This document shows positions 45,710 through 54,206 of a DNA stretch of 64,000 nt, piece by piece. The number at the start of each line of letters is the position of its first letter. Position 1 is the first letter of the stretch. Location: the NCBI RefSeq assembly GCF_018917235.1, contig NZ_JAHLOF010000003.1:1-64000 (forward strand). Reading direction: 5' to 3'. The position numbers and the translations under genes are program-made. The notes beneath the pieces are model-generated. The model was not told where the DNA came from and made no database searches. It was given only the letters and a program-made list of their open reading frames with translations. Source of the stretch: Metaclostridioides mangenotii (GTDB taxonomy: Bacteria; Bacillota; Clostridia; Peptostreptococcales; Peptostreptococcaceae).

Positions 45710-46522
45710 TTATTTAGCTATTTTTTTATATCCGTATTTTTCTAATATAGTTTGACCTTTATCACTTAATAAAAACTCTTCAAACTTTTTAGCTTCATCA
45801 ACTTTATTGCTGTCTTTTATTACTGCTATTGGATATGTAATAGGTGAATGAGTATCTGCTTCTGTTGTAGCAACTACTTTTATTTTATCATTTTTTATTG
45901 TATCGCTTAAATATACAAACCCAGCGTCCGCTTCACCTGATTGAACCCAAGCTAATACTTCTTTAACATCTTTAGCAAATACAAGTTTGTCTTTTAATTG
46001 ATCTTTAAGCTTTAAATTTGTCAAAACTTCATCTGCATATTTACCAGCTGGAACACTTTCTGGCTCACCAACTGCAATTTTTTTAACATCATTTGCAGTG
46101 ATTCCATCTATTTTTTCTAACTTGCTGTCTTTAGGAGCAATTAATACTAAATCGTTTTCAACTAATCCCTTATTAGTTTCTTTTACTATCAGATCTTTTT
46201 CATCAAGTGCATCCATTTGCTTTTTACCTGCAGAAATAAACACGTCACAAGGTGCTCCTTGCTCTATTTGTTGTTGAAGTGATCCTGATGCACCAAAATT
46301 AACTGTAAGTTTTACATTATCATTTTCTTTTTTATACTCTTTTTCAAGTTCTGCCATTGCTTCTTTGAGACTTGCAGCAGCAGAAATATTTAACTCAACT
46401 GTTTCAGTTTTATTATTGTTATCTTTTGCTACTTCTTTTTTTGAATCATCTTTCCCTGAACATGCTACTAATCCTATGGATAGACATAAAACTAAACATA
46501 AAATACCTAAACTTTTTTTCAT
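45710..46522 (-). CDS. modA: Molybdate ABC transporter substrate-binding lipoprotein ModA
   Basis: About 270-aa lipoprotein (lipobox LVACSGKD) binding molybdate or tungstate outside the cell. ModA motifs: NISAAASLKEAMAELEKEY, VNFGASGSLQQQIEQGAPCDVFISAGKKQMDAL (about 75-110), LIAPKDSKL, KIAVGEPESVPAGKYADEVL and WVQSGEADAGFVYLSD. The ATG at 46522 (MKKSLGIL) is used because AAAGGAGA is then 8 bp away. It is divergent from the HTH/PBP regulator gene, whose likely operator overlaps the modA promoter. Confidence 0.93.
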   Translation of the reverse strand: MKKSLGILCLVLCLSIGLVACSGKDDSKKEVAKDNNNKTETVELNISAAASLKEAMAELEKEYKKENDNVKLTVNFGASGSLQQQIEQGAPCDVFISAGKKQMDALDEKDLIVKETNKGLVENDLVLIAPKDSKLEKIDGITANDVKKIAVGEPESVPAGKYADEVLTNLKLKDQLKDKLVFAKDVKEVLAWVQSGEADAGFVYLSDTIKNDKIKVVATTEADTHSPITYPIAVIKDSNKVDEAKKFEEFLLSDKGQTILEKYGYKKIAK

Positions 46523-46570
46523 TTTCAACTCTCCTTTATACCTTCTAATTTACAATCGAGACAAATAGAC

Positions 46571-46600
46571 ATGTTTCGTTATGTTTTGTCACGTTTAATA
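46571..46600. promoter_or_regulatory. Three 10-bp-phased direct repeats at the modA promoter
   Basis: ATGTTTCGTT, ATGTTTTGTC and ACGTTTAATA follow each other without gaps, sharing A[TC]GTTT at exactly 10-bp spacing, one helical turn. They cover about -5 to +25 of the modA transcript. Excisionase-type HTH proteins bind such in-phase direct repeats cooperatively, and the divergent gene encodes one, so this is its probable operator. Confidence 0.6.
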
Positions 46601-46602
46601 TA

Positions 46603-46631
46603 ATTATATATTCATTTATCGTATTTATCAA
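46603..46631 (-). promoter_or_regulatory. modA promoter
   Basis: Minus-strand TTGATA (46626-46631), 17-bp spacer, TATAAT (46603-46608), immediately upstream of the phased repeats. Confidence 0.75.
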
Positions 46632-46644
46632 GAAAATCTTTCTT

Positions 46645-46673
46645 TTGTAGTATAAATTGATATAATCTATTAT
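46645..46673 (+). promoter_or_regulatory. Promoter of the HTH/PBP regulator gene
   Basis: TTGTAG (46645-46650), 17-bp spacer, TATTAT (46668-46673), diverging from the modA promoter. Confidence 0.5.
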
Positions 46674-46717
46674 AATAATGTATAGTTTAATGATAGAATA
46701 GAGTTAGGAGGTGCGTT

Positions 46718-47698
46718 ATGGAACCATTATCTTCATTAACACCTGCAGAGGTGGCTGATTTACTTAAAATAACGAAAAACACAGTTTATGAAATGATTAA
46801 AAGAGGGGAAATCCCATCTTATAAAGTCGGTAAAAAAATTAGAATAGATACAAAAGATGTCAAAGAATACATTGAAAGGCAGAAAACATCTAGCGTCTCA
46901 AATTCACAGTCTTTTACAAATTCAGTCGATAAAAAAATAAGTTTTAATGTAGCAAGTAACCATATAATTAATAGCGCTACTGTTGACTCTACCCAAGACA
47001 TAATAATATCTGGACAAGATGTTATCCTAGACATACTCGCAAGATATATAGAAGAAAACTCAGAAGGTGTTAAAACTTTTAGATCTAATATCGGAAGTTA
47101 TAATGCCTTAAATGAACTTTACCATAATAAGGTATCTATTGCATCTTCTCACTTATGGGATTTTGAAACAAATGAATACAATACAACATTTGTAAAAAAA
47201 TTACTGCCTGCTGTTCCATGTATTTTGGTTAACCTTGCTTGTAGAACCCAAGGCTTTTATGTTGCTAAAGGTAATCCCAAAAATATAAATGCATGGGAAG
47301 ACTTGACTAGACAAGATGTATTTATTATTAATCGGGAGAAAGGTTCAGGTACTAGAATACTGCTAGATGGAATAATGAGAACTTTAAATGTCGATGCATA
47401 CAAACTTAACGGATATAATAAAGAAGAGACATCTCACTTAGGGGTAGCTAGTGCAATATCAAGAGGCCTTGCAGATGTTGGAATTGGAAACGAAAAAGCA
47501 GCTTTACAAGTAAGTAACATAGACTTTATACCAATACAAATAGAAAGATATGATCTAGTTATTAAGAAAGAAGATTTTCTAAACCCAGTTTACAAAAATA
47601 TTATTTCAATAATTAATTCTCAAGAGTTTAAATCTGAAATAGAAGGAATCGGAGGATATGACCTTAGATTTACAGGAAAGATCGTAGCAGAAGTCTAA
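46718..47698 (+). CDS. Excisionase-type HTH regulator fused to a molybdate-binding-like domain
   Basis: 326-aa one-component regulator. The N-terminal domain (about 6-56) is an excisionase/MerR-like HTH (LTPAEVADLLKITKNTVYEMIKRGEIPSYKVGKKIRID). After a Ser/Asn-rich linker, residues about 90-320 form a periplasmic-binding-protein-like domain kept in the cytoplasm (LDILARYIEE, SIASSHLWDFETNEY, VFINREKGSGTRILLD, GVASAISRGLADVGIGNEKAA). AGGAGG precedes the ATG. Divergence from modA suggests it senses molybdate or tungstate and controls transport, replacing ModE. Ligand and direction of regulation are inferred. Confidence 0.85.
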   Translation: MEPLSSLTPAEVADLLKITKNTVYEMIKRGEIPSYKVGKKIRIDTKDVKEYIERQKTSSVSNSQSFTNSVDKKISFNVASNHIINSATVDSTQDIIISGQDVILDILARYIEENSEGVKTFRSNIGSYNALNELYHNKVSIASSHLWDFETNEYNTTFVKKLLPAVPCILVNLACRTQGFYVAKGNPKNINAWEDLTRQDVFIINREKGSGTRILLDGIMRTLNVDAYKLNGYNKEETSHLGVASAISRGLADVGIGNEKAALQVSNIDFIPIQIERYDLVIKKEDFLNPVYKNIISIINSQEFKSEIEGIGGYDLRFTGKIVAEV

Positions 47699-47730
47699 GT
47701 ATTGTAAAGTTATTCAATACAATATAAAAT

Positions 47731-47802
47731 AAAAATAGTAAGAGATATCATCTTGTTAAAATTAGGAAATACTACTTTTAATAGGTATCACTTACTATTT
47801 TT
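47731..47802. terminator. Bidirectional terminator between convergent genes
   Basis: AAAAATAGTAAG pairs with CTTACTATTTTT, plus an inner GATATC/GGTATC pairing, around a long loop. A and T tracts flank both sides, serving the regulator gene on the plus strand and the ABC operon on the minus strand. Confidence 0.75.
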
Positions 47803-47881
47803 ATTTAATTTATATTATATTTGAGATGTTTAAACTTATTTTTTAGTTATAAATAATTTCAATTCTTATATATACTATACA

Positions 47882-48673
47882 CTAAATACTTGGTATTGAA
47901 GATAATAGTTCTTTTGTATGCTCACTTTTAGGTTTATTAAAAACTTCTTTTGAGGTATTAAACTCTACTAAACTTCCAGATTTAATAATAGCTACTCTAT
48001 CCGCAATTTTTCCTAACATTGATAAGTCATGTGATATAAATACAATACTCACCCCTAAGGTATCAACTATTTGTTTAAAAAGATTTGTAATTTTTAGTTG
48101 CGATATAATATCTAAAGATGTAATAGTTTCATCAGCAATTATAAATTTTGGTGAAGTAATTATTGCTCTGGAAATACAAATTCTTTGTTTCTCTCCACCT
48201 GAACACTCAAAAGAATACTTATCAATAAAACTTCTATCTAAACCAACTATGTCTAAAACTTCTTCTACTTTAAAATTAATTTCAGACTTATTCGAGTATA
48301 ATTTTTGTATTTTCAAAGGTTCTGAAATGATATCACCAATTTTCATCCTAGGATTTAATGCTGCACCAGAGTTTTGAAATAATAATTGCATACTTTTACA
48401 AATATAATTTCTATTTTTTCTATAAATAGTTTTATCAGAAATACATTTTCCTTCGAAGTAAACACTTCCACTCGTTGGCTTTTCTATATTCATTATTAAT
48501 CTAGCAAGAGTAGACTTACCTGATCCAGATTCTCCTGCTAATCCCAATATTTCTCTATTACACACAGAAAGGTTTATATCTTTTATAACCTTTATCTCAT
48601 GATTTTTATAGTAGTAATTTTTACAGAGATCTTTAACTTCTAATAAATTTATATCTGCCATTTGATTCTTCAT
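47882..48673 (-). CDS. Nik/Opp-type ABC transporter ATP-binding protein (second ATPase)
   Basis: About 263-aa ATPase of the OppF/NikE group. Walker A LAGESGSGKSTLARLIMN, signature CSGGEKQRICISRAI, Walker B FIIADETITSLDIISQ (Thr replaces the usual Pro), switch ISHDLSML, and the family tail FNKPKSEHTKELLSSIPSI. The ATG at 48673 (MKNQMADINLLEV), right after the stop of the other ATPase gene, is preferred over 48703. It is the last gene of a permease-permease-binding protein-ATPase-ATPase operon. Confidence 0.85.
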   Translation of the reverse strand: MKNQMADINLLEVKDLCKNYYYKNHEIKVIKDINLSVCNREILGLAGESGSGKSTLARLIMNIEKPTSGSVYFEGKCISDKTIYRKNRNYICKSMQLLFQNSGAALNPRMKIGDIISEPLKIQKLYSNKSEINFKVEEVLDIVGLDRSFIDKYSFECSGGEKQRICISRAIITSPKFIIADETITSLDIISQLKITNLFKQIVDTLGVSIVFISHDLSMLGKIADRVAIIKSGSLVEFNTSKEVFNKPKSEHTKELLSSIPSI

Positions 48674-48674
48674 A

Positions 48675-49535
48675 TTAACTTCCGTCTCCCCCTTTAATAT
48701 CAACAGATTTTAAGGAGTTTAAAAGATCCTTTGTATATGAGTTAATCGGATTATTAAAAATTTCCAAATTATTTCCTACTTCTAATATTTCTCCATCATG
48801 CATAACCGCTATTCTATCAGAAATACTCTTTGCTAGTATTAAGTCATGAGTAACAAATATTATAGATGTATTGTATTTTTTTTGAATGTTTGTCATAAGT
48901 GTTACAATTTGTTTCTGAACTATTGTATCTAGTGATGTTGTAGGTTCATCTGCAATAAGCAACTTTGGATTATTTGATATTGCAATGGCCAATAAAATTC
49001 TCTGTAACATACCTCCTGATAGTTGGTATGGATATTGTTCGAATCTTTTCTTTGGATTATCAATCCCCACAACATCTATTAACTCCAATGCTCTAATTTT
49101 AGCTTCCCGTTTAGGTATCCTATTTACTGCTATTATACATTCAACAATTTGTTTTCCAATAGTCAAAGTGGGATCTAAATATGAGGCAGGATTTTGAAAT
49201 ACCATAGAGATATCAACAGATCTTATCTTTTTAATTAATTTACTGTATTTATCTTCTTTTGATATTTTTCCAATACTATTAGACTCGGCTTTATCAATCA
49301 TATCCACTCCCTCAAACTCGATACTTCCAGATTTAATATATGCATTTTTAGGAAGTATACCTAAAATAGTTTTACAAAGAGTGGATTTTCCACTTCCAGA
49401 TTCCCCTACTATTGCTAATATCTCTCCCTTTTTTACATCTACAGAAACTCCATCTAAGACTTTTATTATATCTTGTTGAGTTGTGAAGTTAACAGTTAAG
49501 TTTTCTATACAAAGCAATGTGTTTGCCCATTTCAA
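48675..49535 (-). CDS. Nik/Opp-type ABC transporter ATP-binding protein (first ATPase)
   Basis: ATPase of the OppD/NikD group. Walker A IVGESGSGKSTLCKTILG, signature LSGGMLQRILLAIAI, Walker B LLIADEPTTSLDTIVQ, switch VTHDLILA and tail NNPINSYTKDLLNSLKS. The start is uncertain. The frame is open to 49574, but GAGGTGA before the TTG at 49535 makes LKWANTLLCIENLTVNF the likely N-terminus. It runs directly on from the binding-protein gene. Confidence 0.85.
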   Translation of the reverse strand: MKWANTLLCIENLTVNFTTQQDIIKVLDGVSVDVKKGEILAIVGESGSGKSTLCKTILGILPKNAYIKSGSIEFEGVDMIDKAESNSIGKISKEDKYSKLIKKIRSVDISMVFQNPASYLDPTLTIGKQIVECIIAVNRIPKREAKIRALELIDVVGIDNPKKRFEQYPYQLSGGMLQRILLAIAISNNPKLLIADEPTTSLDTIVQKQIVTLMTNIQKKYNTSIIFVTHDLILAKSISDRIAVMHDGEILEVGNNLEIFNNPINSYTKDLLNSLKSVDIKGGDGS

Positions 49536-49558
49536 ATCCTTCACCTCAATTCTAGACA

Positions 49559-51115
49559 CTAATTTATATCCCAATCAGCTATGTTAGAAAATATGCCTAC
49601 TCCATGATGTCCAAGTACTTTATCACTATTGAGCCCTTTTATATTGTCTTTAGATATATAAACAGCATCGATATATGCTATAAAAGTATAAGGCATATCT
49701 TTTGTGATTTCACTTTGAAATTCTTTATATAATCTTATCTTCTCATCATTATCTTCAGTCTCTCTGGCACTTTGTAGAATTTTATCAACATTTTCATTTG
49801 AATATCCACTTAAATTTGATCCTTTATCAGTTCCAAAAACTTTATATGTATGATCATCTGGATCAAATGGGCTTCCCCAACCAATTATTGTCGCATCTTG
49901 ATTTTCCCAATCGAGCTCAGTAGATATAGTAGCTTTTGCATTTACTCCAATTTTCTTAAGTTGTTGAGCGCATACTTTAGCCATATCAACTCTTACCGCA
50001 TCATCTTCACTTGCTGTGATCTCAAACTCTAGATCTACGCCATCTTTTTCATACACACCATCTTTACCCTTTTTCCATCCCAATTTTTCTATTTCTTCTT
50101 TTGCCTTATAGGTATTATACTCAAATTTTTCTATGTCTGGATTATTGTATTCTCCTAATTGAAGTGGTGAATAAGACGACTCTCCATAGCCTAAAAGTAT
50201 AGTTTTTATAATAGAATCTCTATCTATTGCATAACTAAGAGCATTAGGAAGACCCTTGGCTATATCCATACTAAAAAAACCTCCGTTGTGATTATATAGT
50301 ATCCCTCTATAATCTGCCGTTTTCATAATATCAGTTTTAAATCCTTTTTGATCTTTAAAAATCGGTATATCTTTCGGAGCAACTTGAGCTAAGTCTATCT
50401 CCCCTGCTTTTAGCTGAATAGTTCTAGCTTTATCATCAGGAACTATTTTAAATATGACTTTATCAAGTTTTGGAGCTTTTTCGAAATAATCTTTATTTTT
50501 TAATAATGTAATACTTTGGCCTTTATCCCATTTTTTTATCTTAAATGGACCTGTTCCAACAGGATTTTGATTGAAGCTATCTGTCATAAGTTCTTTTCCT
50601 TCAAGTTTATGTTTTGGAAGTATTCCCACAGATAAATAATCTAATATGGCTGTATTTGGTGTTTTAAGGGCTAATGTTATTTCACTTTCGCTTTTTACAT
50701 CTATATTAATTATATCTTCATAATTTGATGCAATCTCAGAAGCATTTTTAGGATCCATAATTGATTCAATAGTAAATTTCACATCTTCTGCTGTAAATCT
50801 CTTCCCATCATGCCACTTTACATTTTTTCTAAGTTTAAATGTATATGTATTGTTAGACTCATTATAATCCCACTTCTCTGCTAAACAAGGTATAATTTTG
50901 TTATCTTTATCATGAGCTGTAAGACCATTAAAAATAAGCGAATTAATTTCTCCATGTTCAAACAGTGCAGGATTTATACTTGTATAATCATTGCTACCAT
51001 ACACTAAAACTTTTTCATTGGTCGATGATTTATCTTTACTCCCCGCAGGATTTGAACATCCCACTATCAATAAAAAAGACATTATTAATACTAAAAAAAT
51101 TTTCATTTTTTTCAT
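49559..51115 (-). CDS. Nik/Opp-type ABC transporter substrate-binding lipoprotein
   Basis: 518-aa lipoprotein (lipobox LLIVGCSNP) of the SBP_bac_5 family that delivers peptides, nickel or metal chelates. Typical features are NGLTAHDKDNKIIPCLAEKWDYNESNNTYTFKLRKNVKWHDGKRFTAEDVKFTIESIMDP (about 63-120), NPVGTGPFKIKKWDKGQSITL and ALSYAIDRDSIIKTILLGYG. Operon order BCADE resembles nik operons, but residues deciding nickel against peptide cannot be judged here. GGAGG lies upstream of the ATG. Confidence 0.85.
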   Translation of the reverse strand: MKKMKIFLVLIMSFLLIVGCSNPAGSKDKSSTNEKVLVYGSNDYTSINPALFEHGEINSLIFNGLTAHDKDNKIIPCLAEKWDYNESNNTYTFKLRKNVKWHDGKRFTAEDVKFTIESIMDPKNASEIASNYEDIINIDVKSESEITLALKTPNTAILDYLSVGILPKHKLEGKELMTDSFNQNPVGTGPFKIKKWDKGQSITLLKNKDYFEKAPKLDKVIFKIVPDDKARTIQLKAGEIDLAQVAPKDIPIFKDQKGFKTDIMKTADYRGILYNHNGGFFSMDIAKGLPNALSYAIDRDSIIKTILLGYGESSYSPLQLGEYNNPDIEKFEYNTYKAKEEIEKLGWKKGKDGVYEKDGVDLEFEITASEDDAVRVDMAKVCAQQLKKIGVNAKATISTELDWENQDATIIGWGSPFDPDDHTYKVFGTDKGSNLSGYSNENVDKILQSARETEDNDEKIRLYKEFQSEITKDMPYTFIAYIDAVYISKDNIKGLNSDKVLGHHGVGIFSNIADWDIN

Positions 51116-51213
51116 ATAATACTACCTCCACCTTATTTTACATTTTATATAGAATTATATATTATCTTAAATAGCTTAAATAATATTATCTATACCATAC
51201 TTTACTACTTATA

Positions 51214-52050
51214 CTAAAAATTCCTATACTTTTTATTAGAATTTTCTCTAATAAAATTTCCTATGTTAGTAATTGAGACTAAAGTTACTACAATAAAAAT
51301 TCCAGGAATAAACACAATCCACCAAGAATTTGTCAATAAGGCTCCTTCTGACAGAGATAACATACTCCCCCAAGATATAATTTCAACAGGTAGTCCTAAA
51401 CCTAAAAAGCTAAGAGTTGATTCTATAAGTATCGCACTCCCAATATTGCTCACCACAATAAACATTATTGATGGTATAAAATTGGGTATAAGATGGACTT
51501 TTAATAAATGTAAAAAACTTCCTCCCATAAGCCTAGACATTAAGACAAATTCACTATCTTTAATCTGCTTTATTTCAATTCTAACAATCTTAGCAATACT
51601 CATCCAACTACTAATACCTATAGCTATTGATACAGAAACTACATTGTTTCTCCCAAATGTACCCTGTACAAAGAGAATAATTAGTATCGTAGGTATACTT
51701 AGCACAATCTCGCAAAACCTCATAAGTAAATTATCCACACTCTTTCCAGATAATCCACTTATGCTTCCATATAAAACACCAATGCAAGTAGATATAATTG
51801 TAGACATAATTCCTATAAATAGAGAAATACGACCTCCATACCATATCATACTAAAAACATCTCGTCCGAGAGTATCAGTTCCAAAATAGAAGTCTCTATT
51901 TGGACTCATATTAGTCTTGCTTAAATCCATATATCCATAATCAACTTTACATAAAAAAGGTATAATTATACACCCTAGAATTATCAGTGTAATAAAACTC
52001 AAAGATATCATTGGAAGATCTTCGATTTTGTTATAGAAGCGATGCAACAT
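51214..52050 (-). CDS. Nik/Opp-type ABC transporter permease (C subunit)
   Basis: About 278-aa permease of the DppC/NikC group. The N-terminal helix is followed by FYFGTDTLGRDVFSMIWYGGRISLFIGIMST, the hallmark of the C-type permease. Six helices and the EAA region VLMSRLMGGSFLHLLKVHLIPNFIPS. The ATG at 52050 (MLHRFYNK), after AGGGGTG, is chosen over TTG at 52065. It overlaps the end of the B permease gene. Confidence 0.88.
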   Translation of the reverse strand: MLHRFYNKIEDLPMISLSFITLIILGCIIIPFLCKVDYGYMDLSKTNMSPNRDFYFGTDTLGRDVFSMIWYGGRISLFIGIMSTIISTCIGVLYGSISGLSGKSVDNLLMRFCEIVLSIPTILIILFVQGTFGRNNVVSVSIAIGISSWMSIAKIVRIEIKQIKDSEFVLMSRLMGGSFLHLLKVHLIPNFIPSIMFIVVSNIGSAILIESTLSFLGLGLPVEIISWGSMLSLSEGALLTNSWWIVFIPGIFIVVTLVSITNIGNFIRENSNKKYRNF

Positions 52051-53014
52051 TTTCACCCCTATCAAAATTTAGTCTTGGATCTATTTTTATATTCACAAAG
52101 TCAGCGATTAAATTAATTAACACTACTATTACCCCTGTTATTAAACATAATACTAATAACATATTGTAATCATGATATTTGGCACTTTCAAAACACAAAG
52201 TTCCCAAACCTGGATATGAAAATATGGTTTCAACAACATATGTACCAGCAATTATATGAGGTGCAGAAATTGCTACCATGCTAATATAAGACGGTAATAT
52301 ATTTCTTAGGCAATGTTTATATACTATAGCCCTTTCTGTTAAACCTTTTGTCTTATATAAAATGACGTAATCTTGTCTAATCTCCTCAACTAACTTATTT
52401 CTAACCATGTAAGCATAAAACCACAAATGACTTATTACCATAACTGTCAGTGGTAAAATTAAGTGCATTATCCTATCAAATATATCTCTATCTTCACCAA
52501 TTGAATATGCTCCACTTGTAGGGAGTAGTTTTAAGTTTATACTAAATACTAAAATTAAAATTAAAGACATCCAAAAAGTAGGAATGCTATTAATTACAGT
52601 ACCTATTCTAATTATAACTTTATCAATAAAACTGTTTTCTCTTAATGCACAAAATATACCAAGAATAAGAGATAGAACGAAAGTCAGTACATAACTAATT
52701 CCACCTAACACTAGTGTATTAGCATAAACTTCTTTAATAACAACTAAAACACCTCTTTTATATTTTAATGAAATACCAAAATCACCATTTAAGGCATTAA
52801 TAACCCATTTTTTATATTGAATATATATTGGCTTATTCAAACCTAATCTCTCTGTTGCCTCGATTTTTTGTTGCGTGCTCATACGATTAACACTATCACC
52901 GTAGTATGAAACTAGTGGATCGCCAGGTGCTAATCTTGAAATATAAAATACTATTACCGACAACACAAAAATAAATAATACAGATTTAAAGATATTTTTT
53001 ATTAATCTACCCAC
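52031..53014 (-). CDS. Nik/Opp-type ABC transporter permease (B subunit)
   Basis: 327-aa permease of the DppB/NikB group. Features: FIFVLSVIVFYISRLAPGDPL at the N-terminus, ATERLGLNKPIYIQYKKWVINALNGDFGISLKYKRGVLVVI, INSIPTFWMSLILILVFSINLKLLPTSGAY, and the EAA region YVILYKTKGLTERAIVYKHCLRNILPS. The start is GTG with GGTGA before it. First gene of the operon; a terminator-like hairpin sits 22 bp upstream of the start codon. Confidence 0.88.
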   Translation of the reverse strand: MGRLIKNIFKSVLFIFVLSVIVFYISRLAPGDPLVSYYGDSVNRMSTQQKIEATERLGLNKPIYIQYKKWVINALNGDFGISLKYKRGVLVVIKEVYANTLVLGGISYVLTFVLSLILGIFCALRENSFIDKVIIRIGTVINSIPTFWMSLILILVFSINLKLLPTSGAYSIGEDRDIFDRIMHLILPLTVMVISHLWFYAYMVRNKLVEEIRQDYVILYKTKGLTERAIVYKHCLRNILPSYISMVAISAPHIIAGTYVVETIFSYPGLGTLCFESAKYHDYNMLLVLCLITGVIVVLINLIADFVNIKIDPRLNFDRGENVASLL

Positions 53015-53035
53015 AAGTTTGTCACCTACCTTTTA

Positions 53036-53067
53036 GCAAAAAATAAACACCTCAAGCAAAGTGTTTA
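53036..53067 (-). promoter_or_regulatory. Terminator-like hairpin in the leader of the Nik/Opp operon
   Basis: On the minus strand TAAACAC, ten bases, GTGTTTA, then six T. It lies just before the first gene and after a possible promoter (TTGAAA, 16 bp, TATATT near 53085-53112). No gene ends here on this strand, so it looks like an attenuator. I see no leader peptide and no known metal riboswitch motif. Confidence 0.5.
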
Positions 53068-53236
53068 CTTTTATATTCTAATTAAATATAAACTTTTTCT
53101 ATCTATTTTCAATTTATAAATACATCTAAATTTTAACATTATAGATATTTAATGTAAATGTGATTGAGTAAATACTTATAAACTTTCGATTTATAAATTT
53201 CGATAAATTAATACTAAAATTTTACTTAGTTGATAG

Positions 53237-53265
53237 TTGACTAAATTATAATAATACTGTATATT
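53237..53265 (+). promoter_or_regulatory. Promoter of the marR-hsmA operon
   Basis: TTGACT (53237-53242), exactly 17 bp, TATATT (53260-53265), about 35 bp upstream of the MarR start. Confidence 0.8.
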
Positions 53266-53281
53266 AGTTTGCATACAAACT
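53266..53281 (+). promoter_or_regulatory. Candidate MarR operator
   Basis: AGTTTGCATACAAACT is an inverted repeat (AGTTTG-N4-CAAACT) starting directly after the -10 element, covering the expected start site. A second looser palindrome TTAGTTGATAGTTGACTAA overlaps the -35. Both positions suit autorepression by the MarR protein encoded next. Confidence 0.65.
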
Positions 53282-53300
53282 TTTTAAAAAGGAGATTTAT

Positions 53301-53726
53301 ATGAAAGGTCATACTGATAGTTTTAAAATAGCTATGTTGTTAAAAGAACTCTACTCAAAAACAATTAATACAGTTGAAGATAATTTTAAACAAGAAAATC
53401 TAACACATCAACAAATTATGGTTATAAAATTACTAGCTCACAATGGAGAGCTTACAGTTTCTCAACTTTGCGATGAAATGCATCTAACAAAAGGTACGGT
53501 TTCCGGAATAGTTACTAGACTTGAAAAAAATGGATTTATAGAGAAGTTTAAAAGAAATACGGATCACAGAAATACATATATAAAGTTTTCATTAAAAGGA
53601 GAGAAGTTTGCATTTGAATTTAAAAACAAAATGCAGCATAGCTTCGATTCAATATTTGAAAAATGTTCTAAAGATGATCTAGAAGAACTAGCTAATTGTC
53701 TTAAAAAAGTATTATTTAAAATCTAG
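53301..53726 (+). CDS. MarR-family transcriptional regulator
   Basis: 141-aa winged-helix repressor. The core HTH and wing are LTHQQIMVIKLLAHNGELTVSQLCDEMHLTKGTVSGIVTRLEKNGFIEKFKRNTDHRNTYIKFSLKGEKF (about residues 35-105), with the DxR-type wing residues in NTDHRN. GGAG lies 8 bp before the ATG. It is followed after 12 bp by hsmA and overlapped upstream by an inverted repeat, so it probably represses its own two-gene operon in response to a small ligand. Confidence 0.9.
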   Translation: MKGHTDSFKIAMLLKELYSKTINTVEDNFKQENLTHQQIMVIKLLAHNGELTVSQLCDEMHLTKGTVSGIVTRLEKNGFIEKFKRNTDHRNTYIKFSLKGEKFAFEFKNKMQHSFDSIFEKCSKDDLEELANCLKKVLFKI

Positions 53727-53738
53727 GAGGCTTAAACT

Positions 53739-54131
53739 ATGGATACAAAATTAATACTAGCAATTGTATTTATTACATCCGCTTTAATATTTTATACAAT
53801 AGGTGTATTTGGAGAAAGAAAAGCTAAAATTTTAAAAAAATCTCATGTTATAATATTTTGGTTTGGATTATTGTGTGATACTGCAGGTACTATGACTATG
53901 AGTAGTATTGCAAAAAATGTTTCATTTCAATCAAGTGGATTAACTCAAAATCTACATGGAATTACCGGGCTTTTAGCTATAGTTCTTATGTTATTCCATG
54001 CACTTTGGGCTACTTATGTACTTTACAAAAATGATGAAGATAAAAAGAAATTCTTTCATAAATTTAGTATTGTAGTTTGGATTATTTGGCTTATACCATA
54101 TTTTATTGGTATGTATATTGGAATGATGTAA
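53739..54131 (+). CDS. hsmA: HsmA-family membrane protein
   Basis: 130-aa membrane protein of the HsmA (TIGR03987) family, with four predicted helices (about 4-22, 38-55, 70-95, 107-128). Characteristic pieces are FGERKAKILKKSHVIIFWFGLLCDTAGTMTM and HGITGLLAIVLMLFHALWATYVLY, with conserved His residues. AGGAGG lies 9 bp before the ATG, and it is co-transcribed with the MarR gene. Function is not established in detail. Confidence 0.8.
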   Translation: MDTKLILAIVFITSALIFYTIGVFGERKAKILKKSHVIIFWFGLLCDTAGTMTMSSIAKNVSFQSSGLTQNLHGITGLLAIVLMLFHALWATYVLYKNDEDKKKFFHKFSIVVWIIWLIPYFIGMYIGMM

Positions 54132-54168
54132 AATTTATAAATTATTTTATAAAAAGTTATGTTATATC

Positions 54169-54206
54169 ATAGCTATAGAGAATTAGACTTAATACTCTAT
54201 AGCTAT
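54169..54206. terminator. Bidirectional terminator between hsmA and the DUF6179-like gene
   Basis: A perfect 12-bp stem ATAGCTATAGAG with CTCTATAGCTAT, followed by TCTTTT on the plus strand. It overlaps the last codons of the convergent gene. Confidence 0.75.

Noticed and set aside
46529..46717. Molybdenum-cofactor riboswitch upstream of modA
   Set aside because: The 5' leader of modA is short and lacks the multi-stem Moco consensus; a promoter with phased repeats accounts for the sequence.
51263..51889. 208-codon plus-strand open frame opposite the C permease gene
   Set aside because: Antisense of a clear permease with EAA and GTDTLGRDV motifs; no ribosome site and no recognisable domain.
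53187..53215. TTTCGAT direct repeat near the MarR and Nik/Opp divergent promoters
   Set aside because: Two short AT-rich copies 14 bp apart; not strong enough alone to call an operator.
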